In this document: positions 9,958 through 19,487 of the stretch, piece by piece | Layout: each line of letters begins with the position of its first letter | Position numbering within the stretch: the stretch's first letter is position 1 | NCBI GenBank assembly: GCA_002345205.1 | Contig: DDVI01000002.1 | Span: 11,746 to 75,745, forward strand | Direction: 5' to 3' | DNA length: 64,000 nucleotides | Origin: Bdellovibrionaceae bacterium UBA2316 | GTDB lineage: Bacteria > Bdellovibrionota > Bdellovibrionia > Bdellovibrionales > Bdellovibrionaceae | Notes under the pieces: generated by a model | Database searches by the model: none | What the model was told of the DNA's origin: nothing | What the model saw: only the letters and a program-made list of their open reading frames with translations | Made by a program: the position numbers and the translations under genes

Positions 9958-10977
9958 CTAGTAACTTGAAGATGACCGAGCATAGAAACGACGGCACATA
10001 CGTACCGGATCTTTGCTTTTAAAATTGATTCTAAAATGCGAGCGCTTCCATTTAGTCATATAGGTTTGCGCAAAAGATTGCATTGGAACGATCAAATCAA
10101 CTGCATCAATGCCCATCCCAGTGGCTAAAGAAAATTCATTTGGAGAGCGGAAAACATAAGGTAGCGCCGTCGGCATATTGATTCCTGTGCCACGAGCTGT
10201 ACCGAAGCGTTCGATATCCTTTTCGTTTCTCCAGTTTAACCAAGAAACTTTAACGCCAGCATATGAAGGTAAAGCATATGTAAACGCTTTATGAAAACGT
10301 TCTTGAATTGCGAAAAATTCTAAATAGGAATCTCCTGTTTGTTCATTCTTAAAGTATCCGATGCCAAAGGCCCAGTTCAATATCATTCCAGTTTTTTTCA
10401 CACCCAATCCAACAGCTCCATTAAGTGCCAGGGATCGACCTTTTACATTTACATCACTGATTAACTTGCATGATCTCCAAAGCTCGGCTTCTACTTTTCT
10501 AACAAGTTCTTGAAGCTCTTCTTTTCCGATCTCAACCAATTGTTCCGTATCTTTTAAACTAGGACCTTGAGTTTTATCACGTTTAAAAAACTTAATTACT
10601 CGGCCTTTAACGACGGCATAACGCCCTAAAAACTTAGACTGGCCTTCTTTATCCATCTTTTCGATAATACTGGCTAAAATTGAATTTCGACGTTTATAGA
10701 ACTGTTCCATTTCAGCACGTGACAATGTATTAAATTCTGCAAGTAATTCTGGATCCGTGGGTAGTGGGCTAATTTTATAGCGAGTGCCGCTTTCTGCAAT
10801 CGCCTCGGTTTCAGTAAACTGAACCGTGCCTTCTTGCCAGACTTTTTCGATTTGAATATCTTCGCGAGTAACGTCAGCCGATGGCTCTTCAGCCGAGTAG
10901 GCACAAACTGAAAACAAGTTTCCTAATAAAACCAGTAGCAACAGCAGGCGTGAAGTCTTCAACTTTGACGTTTTCAT
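9958..10977 (-). CDS. secreted protein of unknown function
   Basis: 339 residues from the ATG at 10977, preferred over 11010 because CAGGATAG precedes it at good spacing and because it opens a textbook signal peptide (MKTSKLKTSRLLLLLVLLGN to about CAYSAEE). The mature protein is charged and helical to about residue 190, then has glycine-rich stretches (LNGAVGLGVKKTG, NWAFGIGYF) like beta-strand outer-membrane or lipid-binding proteins, and ends in a basic, serine-rich tail. No family is recognised. It precedes the giant glycosyltransferase-acyltransferase gene on the same strand with a 170-base gap, so it may be separately transcribed. Confidence 0.75.
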   Translation of the reverse strand: MKTSKLKTSRLLLLLVLLGNLFSVCAYSAEEPSADVTREDIQIEKVWQEGTVQFTETEAIAESGTRYKISPLPTDPELLAEFNTLSRAEMEQFYKRRNSILASIIEKMDKEGQSKFLGRYAVVKGRVIKFFKRDKTQGPSLKDTEQLVEIGKEELQELVRKVEAELWRSCKLISDVNVKGRSLALNGAVGLGVKKTGMILNWAFGIGYFKNEQTGDSYLEFFAIQERFHKAFTYALPSYAGVKVSWLNWRNEKDIERFGTARGTGINMPTALPYVFRSPNEFSLATGMGIDAVDLIVPMQSFAQTYMTKWKRSHFRINFKSKDPVRMCRRFYARSSSSY

Positions 10978-11173
10978 AATCGCTATCCTGAAATGCGAAA
11001 GCCGTACCAAGATTAGATCTGGATATTTTACCCATTAAATTTTTTACTGTATGGAATTAAAACGAAACCCTCGGGAGTAAGGAATTTTTTTCAAAGACAC
11101 TGCTTTAGTGAAGCTAACCGACTTGCGGGGACATCGTATTGACGTTTTAAGCCTTTTGAGCTGTAATTACTAA

Positions 11174-12151
11174 ATGGCTCGTAAGATTACATTTTTCGTC
11201 ATCACAATTATTTTCGTTGTTTTGGCTACTGTCTATTTTCCGTACATGATGCTCTACGACCATACGACCATCAATAAAAAGATGGAAGCGCTTGAGAAAA
11301 CTATTCCCCAGATTGAAGGCCTAGATAGCTATCTTGAAAAGGCCGAGGCGGCCTATCCCAATCTACGCAAAGGACTTGGTAAAGCGATTTCCTGGAACGA
11401 CGTAAAGAACAAACAACAAACCGAATACTCTTTTATCTATATGCCCGGGTTTACGGCCACTCGTAAAGAGATCGCCCCAGTCGTAGAAACTTTGGCAAAG
11501 CAATTTAGCGCAAATTCCTATTTTTCCAGATTACCAAGCCATGGTGAGGAAGCCGATGATTATTCCAACGCGCGAACCGAAGGTTTTTTTGAGAGCGCGA
11601 TGGAAGCAGTTATTATCGGAAACAAAATCGGCAAAAAGCCGATCTTTGTTGGTCTTTCTACAGGCGCTACAGTTTTACAGTATGTGCTGAATAAAACCGG
11701 AAACGCGTATGCCTTTGTTACAATGTCGCCAGCCTTCTATACATCGAGCCATTATATGAATGTCAGCTTGAACCCGTGGGTGGGACATTCATTGGTAAAA
11801 ATGGTTGTGGGAAATCATTATCATTGGAAAGGTCGCTTCACTGATCAAGATCTATACTGGAACACAACTTATAACACCGATATTATACCTCAGATCACGC
11901 GTGTCTTCCAAATCGCGAGTAATCAAGACTATTCAAATATGAATACGCCGACGTTTCTAATTTATAATCCAAATGACGACGTCGCTGATCCTAAAATGAT
12001 GTTGCAAATTTTTGAGCAGGGTAGAAATCCTAAAAATAAAGTGATGACATTAGATAGTCGCGATCTTCACGTGATTGCTGGTGATATCACGTCACCAGAA
12101 AACACCCAAAAGGTGATTGATGAAGTCACCTCTTGGATTAAAAGCTTATAG
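11174..12151 (+). CDS. membrane-anchored alpha/beta hydrolase (lysophospholipase/esterase-like)
   Basis: 325 residues. Residues 5-27 form one hydrophobic segment, either an uncleaved signal anchor or a signal peptide. The alpha/beta-hydrolase core shows the oxyanion-side strand SFIYMPGFTATRKE, the nucleophile elbow GLSTG (S162), an acid in YNPNDDVADP and a histidine in DLHVIAGD near the C-terminus. The domain is probably periplasmic. It is divergent from the 9958-10977 gene across a 160-base promoter region and convergent with gshA. No strong ribosome-binding site is visible. The substrate cannot be named. Confidence 0.8.
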   Translation: MARKITFFVITIIFVVLATVYFPYMMLYDHTTINKKMEALEKTIPQIEGLDSYLEKAEAAYPNLRKGLGKAISWNDVKNKQQTEYSFIYMPGFTATRKEIAPVVETLAKQFSANSYFSRLPSHGEEADDYSNARTEGFFESAMEAVIIGNKIGKKPIFVGLSTGATVLQYVLNKTGNAYAFVTMSPAFYTSSHYMNVSLNPWVGHSLVKMVVGNHYHWKGRFTDQDLYWNTTYNTDIIPQITRVFQIASNQDYSNMNTPTFLIYNPNDDVADPKMMLQIFEQGRNPKNKVMTLDSRDLHVIAGDITSPENTQKVIDEVTSWIKSL

Positions 12152-12153
12152 TG

Positions 12154-13374
12154 CTATTTCATTATTTGAGCGGCTTCCATTGAAATGGCAAGGGAGCCAA
12201 TTTTCGAAGTCCATCCATAAACGTTTTCCATTGGACAACCTTCCGGTCTAATTTCTAAGTCACTCACGCACAATCTTTTATAAATAGCGCCAGGACTATT
12301 CAGACTTTCCGTAGAGTCTTTCTCGCTATGAGTTCTAAGGAAGCCACCCGCAAGTTCGCCACCAATCATGTAAATAACCGGTTCGGCAACAACACCATCG
12401 GTTTCTACGATCGACGGGATACCCTCTTGGATAATGACTTCTTCAACCTCTCGGCCGCCTTTTGCCGCTTTCATTTTTTTACGAGCCTTATAGGTCCACT
12501 CTAAAACTTCTGCCGCTGATTGGACACGAATAACCGCAAGACCGTATGTGCCTGCATTATTTTTTACAAACGCAAATGGCTTTTGATTGATACCGCGTTT
12601 TTGATAGTCCACTTCAAGATCTTTTAAGAACTTATCTACTGCCTGAGACAACTCTTTACGGCTGTCTTCAGAATTTATATCAAAATGTGGAAAGTATTCC
12701 GTTTTTACTTGGAATACAAAAGGATCAATTCCTGCAGCGTCAGCAAACTCGGCCACCAATTCATTGTAAAACTTGAAGTAGTTACTTTTCTTGCGTTGAT
12801 ACCAACCTAGCTCACGAGGAGGGTTAATCGGCAATTGAACTGTTTTAGCCCAATCAGCATGTGCTTCAGAAAAATCGTTGTTACTGACAATGATCTGGGG
12901 GTTAAATTCTTTATAAAGAGGCGAGTCACCCCAGGCTGATTCAACCAGGACGCTGTGACCGCTGGCGCTCTTGATAGTTAAAGGCTCAGGCAATTGCGTT
13001 CCAAATCCCACCCTTACTTTCTTACCGCCGCTTTCAATTAAATCCTTAATCGTAGCCACGTTATCCCAATAGTATGGATTTCCCGTATGCTCTTCAGTAA
13101 CTAAAAGAATTCTTTGAATATCTTTGCCGTAACGAGTTTCTAAATACTTACGCATCAGATCTATGCTTGTTTCCTTATCGGTCGGGCAAATATTATTAAA
13201 TCCTGCCGGATAAATATTCGCATCCACGTTCGCTACCTTGTAACCAGCATCACGTACATCATAGCTGGAATAAATTGGGATAAACGCATTCTTAGATTTC
13301 AATTCAAACCAATCGCAAACTGCATTTTTCTTGGAAAGAATTTGCTGATGAAGTTCCGTGCGCGTGTAGATCAT
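12154..13374 (-). CDS. gshA: glutamate-cysteine ligase, GshA (PF08886) type
   Basis: 406 residues, cytoplasmic. The sequence matches the compact GshA ligase family of proteobacteria, which makes gamma-glutamylcysteine for glutathione. Recognisable family segments are DVRDAGYKVANVDANIYPAG, LLVTEEHTGNPYYWDN, FAFVKNNAGTYGLAVIRV (ATP-grasp-like) and ALAISMEAAQIM-like ending. It is the last gene of an apparent four-gene minus-strand operon (two ArsA-type ATPases, a lipoprotein, gshA) with gaps of 9-12 bases. The link between thiol synthesis and ArsA-like ATPases is suggestive but not proven. Confidence 0.85.
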   Translation of the reverse strand: MIYTRTELHQQILSKKNAVCDWFELKSKNAFIPIYSSYDVRDAGYKVANVDANIYPAGFNNICPTDKETSIDLMRKYLETRYGKDIQRILLVTEEHTGNPYYWDNVATIKDLIESGGKKVRVGFGTQLPEPLTIKSASGHSVLVESAWGDSPLYKEFNPQIIVSNNDFSEAHADWAKTVQLPINPPRELGWYQRKKSNYFKFYNELVAEFADAAGIDPFVFQVKTEYFPHFDINSEDSRKELSQAVDKFLKDLEVDYQKRGINQKPFAFVKNNAGTYGLAVIRVQSAAEVLEWTYKARKKMKAAKGGREVEEVIIQEGIPSIVETDGVVAEPVIYMIGGELAGGFLRTHSEKDSTESLNSPGAIYKRLCVSDLEIRPEGCPMENVYGWTSKIGSLAISMEAAQIMK

Positions 13375-13383
13375 GAGAATTCC

Positions 13384-14463
13384 TTACTTGTATTGATTTT
13401 CCAAATTTTCGATTGTTAAATTTTCACGAAATATTTGATGTCTAAATGATTCTTGCGTTGGCGGGGTGTATTTGTACTGCGCAAAAATTTTCTCTAAAAC
13501 GACTTCGTGTACTTGTTCAATATACCCAAAAAATTCTTCCTGCAGAGGCGATTTTTTTTGTCCCTCTAGCGGCTCAAACATTTTGATTGAGTTTAGTAGC
13601 TTTGAAAACTCGGTCATTTTTAGGAATTGAACTTTTTCTTCTTCCAATCGGTCCAAATCAGGGGCGGCCCGCTGAGTTTGGCTCAAATTCCATATCCATT
13701 GGATTTGACCCTTTAATTTTTTTTGTGCCTTATCTGAAAATTCGGAATCATTACGGTTCATTGAATAAATTAAAAACTTATACGTCATTAAGAATTTTCT
13801 AAGTTCGAGAGAAAAATCATTAGACTGCCACTGATTTAATCCACCACCAATTTCTAGGTATAGTTTGGCAAGTGCAGAATTATCCAACGATTCCATTTTC
13901 AAATATTCGTTTAAACCGTTTTGTGTTTCTTTGATATACTTAAATGTCAGTTCCGTTAAGTTCAAACGCGAGTAGGCCACAGAAAGCTTTAGCGGTAGCT
14001 CGAATAACCGTTTTCTAGGCGGCAGATAATTCTTATTTTTTTCTGCCTCCACTAGTGCCGCCAAAGACTTGTCATATTTTTCTTGGGCTTCGTAAATATC
14101 AGCACTTTCGAATAACGCTAAATAGTATATTTCTTTATTTGAACTAAACGTCTTATTTTGGACTTCTTGATTTGTAGATAAGGCTTCAGCTAACGAATTT
14201 TTTTTCAAACTTAATTTACTAGAAAGTAAATGTACAAACTGAACATATTGCGAATTAGGAAAGGCTTTAAGATAGGCATCACGTTTAGCTTCAAAGGCGG
14301 TAGTGTCTTCCAGTAAAAAAATTCGATCCAGCTCTTGCGCATCTATTTTTGATGTGTCGGGCACTACAGATTCTTCTTTCTTGGCATCTTTTGAAGCACA
14401 ACCAATAAAAACTATACACGCCGCCACACAGATAGAAGTTATAAGTTTCGATTTTAAATTCAT
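13384..14463 (-). CDS. lipoprotein with helical, TPR-like repeats
   Basis: 359 residues. The N-terminus MNLKSKLITSICVAACIVFIGCASK is a lipoprotein signal with the lipobox cysteine at residue 22. The rest is rich in helices with tyrosine/leucine/alanine spacing suggesting tetratricopeptide-like repeats (for example SADIYEAQEKYDKSLAALVE). It lies between gshA and the ArsA pair in one operon. Likely anchored in the periplasm as a scaffold; no specific family named. Confidence 0.78.
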   Translation of the reverse strand: MNLKSKLITSICVAACIVFIGCASKDAKKEESVVPDTSKIDAQELDRIFLLEDTTAFEAKRDAYLKAFPNSQYVQFVHLLSSKLSLKKNSLAEALSTNQEVQNKTFSSNKEIYYLALFESADIYEAQEKYDKSLAALVEAEKNKNYLPPRKRLFELPLKLSVAYSRLNLTELTFKYIKETQNGLNEYLKMESLDNSALAKLYLEIGGGLNQWQSNDFSLELRKFLMTYKFLIYSMNRNDSEFSDKAQKKLKGQIQWIWNLSQTQRAAPDLDRLEEEKVQFLKMTEFSKLLNSIKMFEPLEGQKKSPLQEEFFGYIEQVHEVVLEKIFAQYKYTPPTQESFRHQIFRENLTIENLENQYK

Positions 14464-14475
14464 TTAGCCTTCCCT

Positions 14476-15543
14476 CTACAATTTTATTTTTTGACTCAGG
14501 TCAAAAGCAATCAATTTTAGACTGTCCGTATCTGAAATAGGGTCGAGGTATTCTTTTAAAGATACTAAATCAATTTTATCAGAAACCGAGTTTTCAAATT
14601 TGTGTAACAATTCCTCTCGATGCCTAATAAATCCCTCAAATGTATCTTTAAACTGATCTAATTGCTTAAAAGATTCTTGGGAGGTGGCATGTTCTGGACC
14701 AATGTTGAAATCAAATGTTTTTTCAAATTGTGACTTGTTGATAATAATTTTGGTCAGTAAATAGCCTTGTTTGCGAACTTCTTGACCTAAGTTTAAAGCC
14801 TCAGTCATTTTTACTTCGTCTAGGCTCGATACAAGTAAAAATCGAGTGTTTGGACTCACCAATAACTTGTGTACTTCCACGATACGATTTTCTAGTTTGT
14901 CTTGCCAGGCGTGAATGTATGAGAAAAACAGTCGGAGTTCTTTTACAAATTCCGAACCTGTCAGACTTTCTAGAATTTGGATAACCTGTCGAGTACCTGT
15001 CGATATAATTTGGCTAAACAAGCCGCCACCCTCAGATGTGCGAAACCATTTTGCAACGCTGTCATTGAAAAGTGCTGATAGCTTTTGCGGGGCATTTAAA
15101 AAATCGATCGCGTGTTTTGAAGGCGGAGTATCTAGAACAATCCAATCATAATCGCCACTTTCATAGGCGCTATAAAGCTTTTCCAATGCCGTAAATTCTT
15201 GCGAACCACTTAATGTTGTCGACATTTGTTGATACAATTTATTTCTAAATATCGGGGTAACATCGGCGCCGGCCCCTGATGCACGCTTTATAAAATCATT
15301 AAACACAGTTTGGTGATCAATTACCGAAGCGTATAATTTTCCTTTTAGCTGTATTCCAGGAACTTCCGTAATTTCTTTAGTTCCTTCAATTCCAAGGGTA
15401 GTAGCTAAGCGCTTCGCTGGATCGATCGTCAGCACTAAAGTTTTATAGCCTTGATCGGCCAACATGTAACCTAAAGATGCTGAAACTGTCGTTTTGCCGA
15501 CACCACCGCAACCAATACAAACTACGACTTGAGTTCGATTCAT
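14476..15543 (-). CDS. ArsA/GET3-family ATPase (first of a pair)
   Basis: 355 residues. The deviant P-loop CIGCGGVGKTTVSASLGY is at the N-terminus; switch-type motifs LVLTIDPAKRLATTLG and WIVLDTPPSKHAIDF follow, typical of ArsA/GET3 ATPases. It overlaps the next upstream gene by 4 bases (ATGA), so the two products probably assemble together. Arsenite-specific cysteines are not evident, so arsenic export is not supported. Paired ArsA-like proteins of this size occur in Bdellovibrio and myxobacteria, with unknown cargo. Confidence 0.85.
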   Translation of the reverse strand: MNRTQVVVCIGCGGVGKTTVSASLGYMLADQGYKTLVLTIDPAKRLATTLGIEGTKEITEVPGIQLKGKLYASVIDHQTVFNDFIKRASGAGADVTPIFRNKLYQQMSTTLSGSQEFTALEKLYSAYESGDYDWIVLDTPPSKHAIDFLNAPQKLSALFNDSVAKWFRTSEGGGLFSQIISTGTRQVIQILESLTGSEFVKELRLFFSYIHAWQDKLENRIVEVHKLLVSPNTRFLLVSSLDEVKMTEALNLGQEVRKQGYLLTKIIINKSQFEKTFDFNIGPEHATSQESFKQLDQFKDTFEGFIRHREELLHKFENSVSDKIDLVSLKEYLDPISDTDSLKLIAFDLSQKIKL

Positions 15544-16391
15544 AGTTTTATCTCCGCGGCAATGTCTTCAACAAGCTCATAGGATGATTTGTTATAAATG
15601 TGAGGAATCTCAAAAGGACTTAGATTTTTTTCGCGCAAACGGTCGTGCGCACCTTCTTCACGCGCTAACGTGTTTTTCACGTATTTCACAAACTCATTAT
15701 TCTTAGGAACAACCTCATCTGATTTCAGTGCTGTATTCAATGTTTTATTCAAAACCACGTGAGCCGAAATATTAAACTCAGATTTCAACTGATCATAAAG
15801 CTCAATGGTTTCCTTAATTGGAAGTTCTTCCGCAAGGGTGACAATATGATAATCACAAATATTGGGGTCCATTACCGTTTTCATAATGCTACGGCTTTGC
15901 TCACCCATAGGTCCAAAACTGATGGCTTGGGCCATACCTTTTGGTGCCCTTATTAAAGCTAAAAAGTGGCCCGTAGCAAAGGCATCCACGACAATCACGT
16001 CGTGCGGTGACGAAGGCCCATGATGACGGGGACCTGACGTTGCCTTGCCCAATATAGCAAGTTCCGGCAATCCCGGGGCAATGTGAATTAGGGCGCGACT
16101 AACTTTATTCTCGAAAAATAGGCGATACACGGCCTCAGATTTCAAAAGATGAAGGGCGTACTCTTTCAGGGCATCCGTTCCTGCCCATAAAGCGACTTCC
16201 CAGCTACTGCGGGTTTTAGTTGGCGCGTATTGAACTTGAGGCAATTGGAAAAATGTTTTGAAAAAGCTTTCATCGCCTAATTCCACTAAAAGCGTTCTTT
16301 TACCCGCTAAGGAATATTTATGGGCTAAGGCCGCCGCATAAACCGACTTCCCAACGCCCCCTTTTCCAGTAACAAAAACTATTTTTTGCAT
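15540..16391 (-). CDS. ArsA/GET3-family ATPase (second of a pair)
   Basis: 283 residues. P-loop FVTGKGGVGKSVYAAALAH at residues about 5-23. The protein is shorter than its partner, with VIVVDAFATGHFLALIRAP as the switch region, in which the usual aspartate-threonine-alanine-proline motif is altered. First gene of the four-gene operon, divergent from tig across 106 bases that must hold both promoters. The strong histidine cluster SGPRHHGPSSPHD near residue 120-132 is unusual. Probably a heteromeric partner of the 14476-15543 protein. Confidence 0.82.
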   Translation of the reverse strand: MQKIVFVTGKGGVGKSVYAAALAHKYSLAGKRTLLVELGDESFFKTFFQLPQVQYAPTKTRSSWEVALWAGTDALKEYALHLLKSEAVYRLFFENKVSRALIHIAPGLPELAILGKATSGPRHHGPSSPHDVIVVDAFATGHFLALIRAPKGMAQAISFGPMGEQSRSIMKTVMDPNICDYHIVTLAEELPIKETIELYDQLKSEFNISAHVVLNKTLNTALKSDEVVPKNNEFVKYVKNTLAREEGAHDRLREKNLSPFEIPHIYNKSSYELVEDIAAEIKL

Positions 16392-16497
16392 TAATTATCC
16401 AGTCTCAAAAGAACTATCATAAGTGCTTGATTTTCTTCAACCTGTCACCTAGTATCCGACCGTTTAAACACGTACTCACAAAATACAGGAGTTTTTC

Positions 16498-17814
16498 ATG
16501 AAATCAAACGTGGAAAAAGTGACATCTTTACAACGCAAGCTTAACGTGGCTGTGCCTGTCACCGATATCCAAACTAGTTTTGACAAGGTTTATAGAGACA
16601 TTCAATCTGAAGTTACAATTAAAGGGTTCAGAAAAGGCAAAGCGCCTATGAATACTATTAAAAGTCTTTATTCTAGCCGAGTAAAACAAGATGTAATCCA
16701 AGATCTAATTCAAAAACATTATTCAATGGCCTTGTCAGAGCACAAGCTAGAGCCAGTTTCTTACCCGGAGTTTGAATTTGATGATTTAGCAGAAGATAAA
16801 GAATTTAACTTCACGGCAATTTTCGATATCCGACCAGATGTAAATCTTAAGAAATACGAAAACCTAACAGTTGAAAAAGAAAAATTAGAATTTTCTGAAG
16901 AGAAAATTGATGAAGTTATCAAAAACATCCAAAACTCACGTGCAACGTTTGAAACAGTAACTGAAAACCGTCCTGCTAAATTAGGTGATTTCTCTGTTAT
17001 CGATTTCAGCGGTGAAGTAGATGGCGCTCCATTAGAAAATGGTTCTGGCACTGATCAACAATTAGAACTTGGCGCAAAACAATTCATTGAAGGTTTTGAA
17101 GATGGCGTTGTTGGAATGAAAGTTGGCGAAGAGAAAACTCTTAACCTAAAATTCCCGACTCCTTACCACGCTAAAGAACTTGAAGGTAAAGCCGTTACAT
17201 TCAAAGTCAAATTGAACGCCTTAAGAACGAAAGTTCTTCCAGAAATTAACGACGAATTCATCAAATCAACTGGTTCTGGTGTAGCATCTGTGGAAGAATT
17301 CCGTAAAGTAGTACGTAACGACCTAGAAGGTTCAGAAATCAAACGTATAGACGATGCATTCAAAAATCGTTTATTGAAAGCTTTAGTAAAGGAAAATCCA
17401 GTAGACGTTCCTGCCTCTTTACTGAAAGACCAAAAGAATATGCTAGTTGAAGATTTCAAAAAACGCATGGGTCAACAGCAAATGGACGAAGCGACTTTGG
17501 CTGAATACATTGCTAAATGGGATAAAGATTTTGAAAAAACAGCGGGCGAAATGATTCAATCAAGCTTCTTAATCGATGCCATCGGTAAGAAATATGACCT
17601 AATCTGCAAAGCTGAAGATTTAGATCGCAAATTTGCAGAATACGCTGCACAGACTGGTATTGAAGAAGCTCGCATTCGCGAATTCTACTCTAAACAAGAC
17701 ACACTTAGCCGCTTAACGTATCAAATCACAGAAGAGAACGTTATCAAGAAGCTAATGGAAACTGTAAAAATCAAAGAAGTTTCCGCTAAAGATCTAAAAA
17801 ACGAAGAAAATTAA
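16498..17814 (+). CDS. tig: trigger factor, ribosome-bound chaperone and prolyl isomerase
   Basis: 438 residues, the normal length. AGGAG lies six bases before the ATG. The N-terminal domain has the ribosome-binding motif GFRKGKAPMN (residues about 41-50). The FKBP-type isomerase domain spans about 155-245 (GDFSVIDFSGEVDG, LKFPTPYHAKELEGK). The C-terminal helical chaperone cradle follows. It binds ribosomal protein L23 and folds nascent chains. Stand-alone here, rather than in the common tig-clpP-clpX order. Confidence 0.96.
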   Translation: MKSNVEKVTSLQRKLNVAVPVTDIQTSFDKVYRDIQSEVTIKGFRKGKAPMNTIKSLYSSRVKQDVIQDLIQKHYSMALSEHKLEPVSYPEFEFDDLAEDKEFNFTAIFDIRPDVNLKKYENLTVEKEKLEFSEEKIDEVIKNIQNSRATFETVTENRPAKLGDFSVIDFSGEVDGAPLENGSGTDQQLELGAKQFIEGFEDGVVGMKVGEEKTLNLKFPTPYHAKELEGKAVTFKVKLNALRTKVLPEINDEFIKSTGSGVASVEEFRKVVRNDLEGSEIKRIDDAFKNRLLKALVKENPVDVPASLLKDQKNMLVEDFKKRMGQQQMDEATLAEYIAKWDKDFEKTAGEMIQSSFLIDAIGKKYDLICKAEDLDRKFAEYAAQTGIEEARIREFYSKQDTLSRLTYQITEENVIKKLMETVKIKEVSAKDLKNEEN

Positions 17815-17840
17815 TTCCGATTCCTTAGAACTTCCCCTAT

Positions 17841-17869
17841 AAAAGCCGGCGCAGGACCATCCTGCGCCA
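17841..17869 (-). terminator. hairpin terminator between tig and flagellin
   Basis: A perfect 9-base stem GGCGCAGGA/TCCTGCGCC at 17848-17856 and 17860-17868 with a 3-base loop. On the minus strand it is followed by GGCTTTTAT, so it best serves the flagellin gene ending at 17911; it may also stop tig transcripts. Confidence 0.65.
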
Positions 17870-17910
17870 GCCAACGGAGAGTTCAGAACATTAACCTTAC
17901 CAGCTATGGG

Positions 17911-18744
17911 TTAACCGATAAGCTTTAAAGCCATTTGATTAGCAGAGTTTGCTTGGGCAAGAGTCGAAGTGCTCGCTTGAAGTAAAATATTATTTCTTAC
18001 CATCTCAGAAGAAGCTTGCGCTACATCTGTATCACGGATTCGGCTGTTTGCAGCCAAGATATTCTCTTCTTGTACACCTAAGTTATCTACTGTTGAGTAC
18101 AATCTATTTTGAATCGCACCAAGGTTTGCGCGCATTCCATTTACACCACTCAAAGCAGAGTCTAAAGAATCTAAAGCATCTTGAGCACCTTCTTTACTAG
18201 AGAAGTCGATACCTTCTAAACCTAGTGCTGATAACGTAGCTTCATTTTCAGATGAATCGAAAGAAATTACGCTATTTTCTGGATCATTGTAAACGCCTAC
18301 TTGGAAATCGAATGTAGGAGTTGATCCATCTAATAATTTTGTTTTACCCCAAGTTGTTACGTTTGAGATACGTTGCATTTCACTTTTTAATTGAGTGACC
18401 TCTTTATTTAGGAAACCACGTTCAGTGTCACCTACTGTATCAGAAGCCGCTTGAATACCTAGTTCACGTAAACGAACAACGATGTTTGAAATTTCATTCA
18501 AACCACCTTCTGCAGTTTGGATCATCGAGATACCATCGTTCGCATTACGCTTTGCTTGTGCAGCCGATTTTGCGTTAGCTTTTAAGCTTTCAGAAATCGC
18601 TAACCCGGCCGCATCGTCAGCCGCGATATTGATTCGGCTACCTGATGCTAGCTGCTGCATCGACTTTTGAATCGATTTTTGGCTAGATGTTAGTTGGCGT
18701 TGTGCATTTACAGACGCGATATTAGTCGATACTCTCATTCCCAT
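17911..18744 (-). CDS. fliC: flagellin
   Basis: 277 residues. The N-terminal D0/D1 helix (MGMRVSTNIASVNAQRQL, GSRINIAADDAAGLAISE) and the C-terminal D1/D0 helix (NILLQASTSTLAQANSANQM) are fully conserved, while the central variable domain is short, as in Bdellovibrio flagellins. A strong site (GGAGG at the complement of 18753-18757) precedes the ATG. It is exported by the flagellar type III system and polymerises into the filament. Monocistronic with its own terminator. No clean sigma-28 promoter was found upstream. Confidence 0.96.
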   Translation of the reverse strand: MGMRVSTNIASVNAQRQLTSSQKSIQKSMQQLASGSRINIAADDAAGLAISESLKANAKSAAQAKRNANDGISMIQTAEGGLNEISNIVVRLRELGIQAASDTVGDTERGFLNKEVTQLKSEMQRISNVTTWGKTKLLDGSTPTFDFQVGVYNDPENSVISFDSSENEATLSALGLEGIDFSSKEGAQDALDSLDSALSGVNGMRANLGAIQNRLYSTVDNLGVQEENILAANSRIRDTDVAQASSEMVRNNILLQASTSTLAQANSANQMALKLIG

Positions 18745-18988
18745 TGTGTTACCCTCCGTTAAGGTATTTGTTTGTTGTGCACCTTTATACGGGTAATTTT
18801 TGCCTATCCTAAACGAGACCTCAGTATAGTTTTAAATAATTAGAAGCAATTTTTTCCTATTCTTGAGTCTTTGTCTGTTTCTTAACGGATTTTTCCTGGT
18901 CCTTGATCGCGGAAATAGGCTGACTGAAAGGCCAGGGCCTAGACTTAAGAGCCGCGTCTAGTCTAGCTTCTAGCCTTATTACTGGAGA

Positions 18989-19399
18989 CTATTTTTGAGT
19001 AACAGCAGATAGAGCTGCGTAGAATTCTTTCTTTAAAGAATTTAAATGCGAAATAAAATCTTTCTTTTGTTGAAGAGTCAGTTGATTAAATTTAACTGAC
19101 TTCACCTCTTGATCATATACGTAAAGCACTTGAGACAATCCCGACAATACCGTTGGTGAATCACCTGTTGTATCAAGGCTCATTGCTAGTTCATCAAAAC
19201 GCATATTCATTTGAACGTAGTCTTGTTGAATTTGTTGTATGTGAGGAATCATTGCAGAGGCTTCCGCTGCTTGAATTTTTCCTTCAGTGATATCCTGTTG
19301 AATACTGTCAATCTCGCTTGGACTTGTGAAAGCATTTACACCCAACACGACCGACAAGATAAACAGCACAGATTGCAAACTTCGAATTTGATTTTTCAT
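18989..19399 (-). CDS. small secreted helical protein of unknown function
   Basis: 136 residues. A signal peptide covers about residues 1-24 (SVLFILSVVLGVNAF). The mature part is glutamine-rich and helical (HIQQIQQDYVQMNMRFDELA), probably a short coiled coil in the periplasm. No family recognised. It is on the same strand as flagellin, 244 bases upstream of it, in a region otherwise without genes. Confidence 0.7.
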   Translation of the reverse strand: MKNQIRSLQSVLFILSVVLGVNAFTSPSEIDSIQQDITEGKIQAAEASAMIPHIQQIQQDYVQMNMRFDELAMSLDTTGDSPTVLSGLSQVLYVYDQEVKSVKFNQLTLQQKKDFISHLNSLKKEFYAALSAVTQK

Positions 19400-19487
19400 A
19401 TTATAGCCTCGCGCACTTAGTGTTGTACGTGAGGCAATGCTTGTTTTCTACTGTAGATATTTAGACAGGGGACAAATTTCGGCGTTA

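Noticed and set aside
14476..16391. Arsenite efflux operon.
   Set aside because: The two ATPases are ArsA-like, but no arsB, arsC, arsR or metal-binding cysteines are seen.
18775..18830. Sigma-28 flagellar promoter upstream of the flagellin gene.
   Set aside because: The best candidate (TAGG, 15 bases, CCGTATAA on the minus strand) matches the consensus TAAA-N15-GCCGATAA poorly, so it is not reported as a feature.
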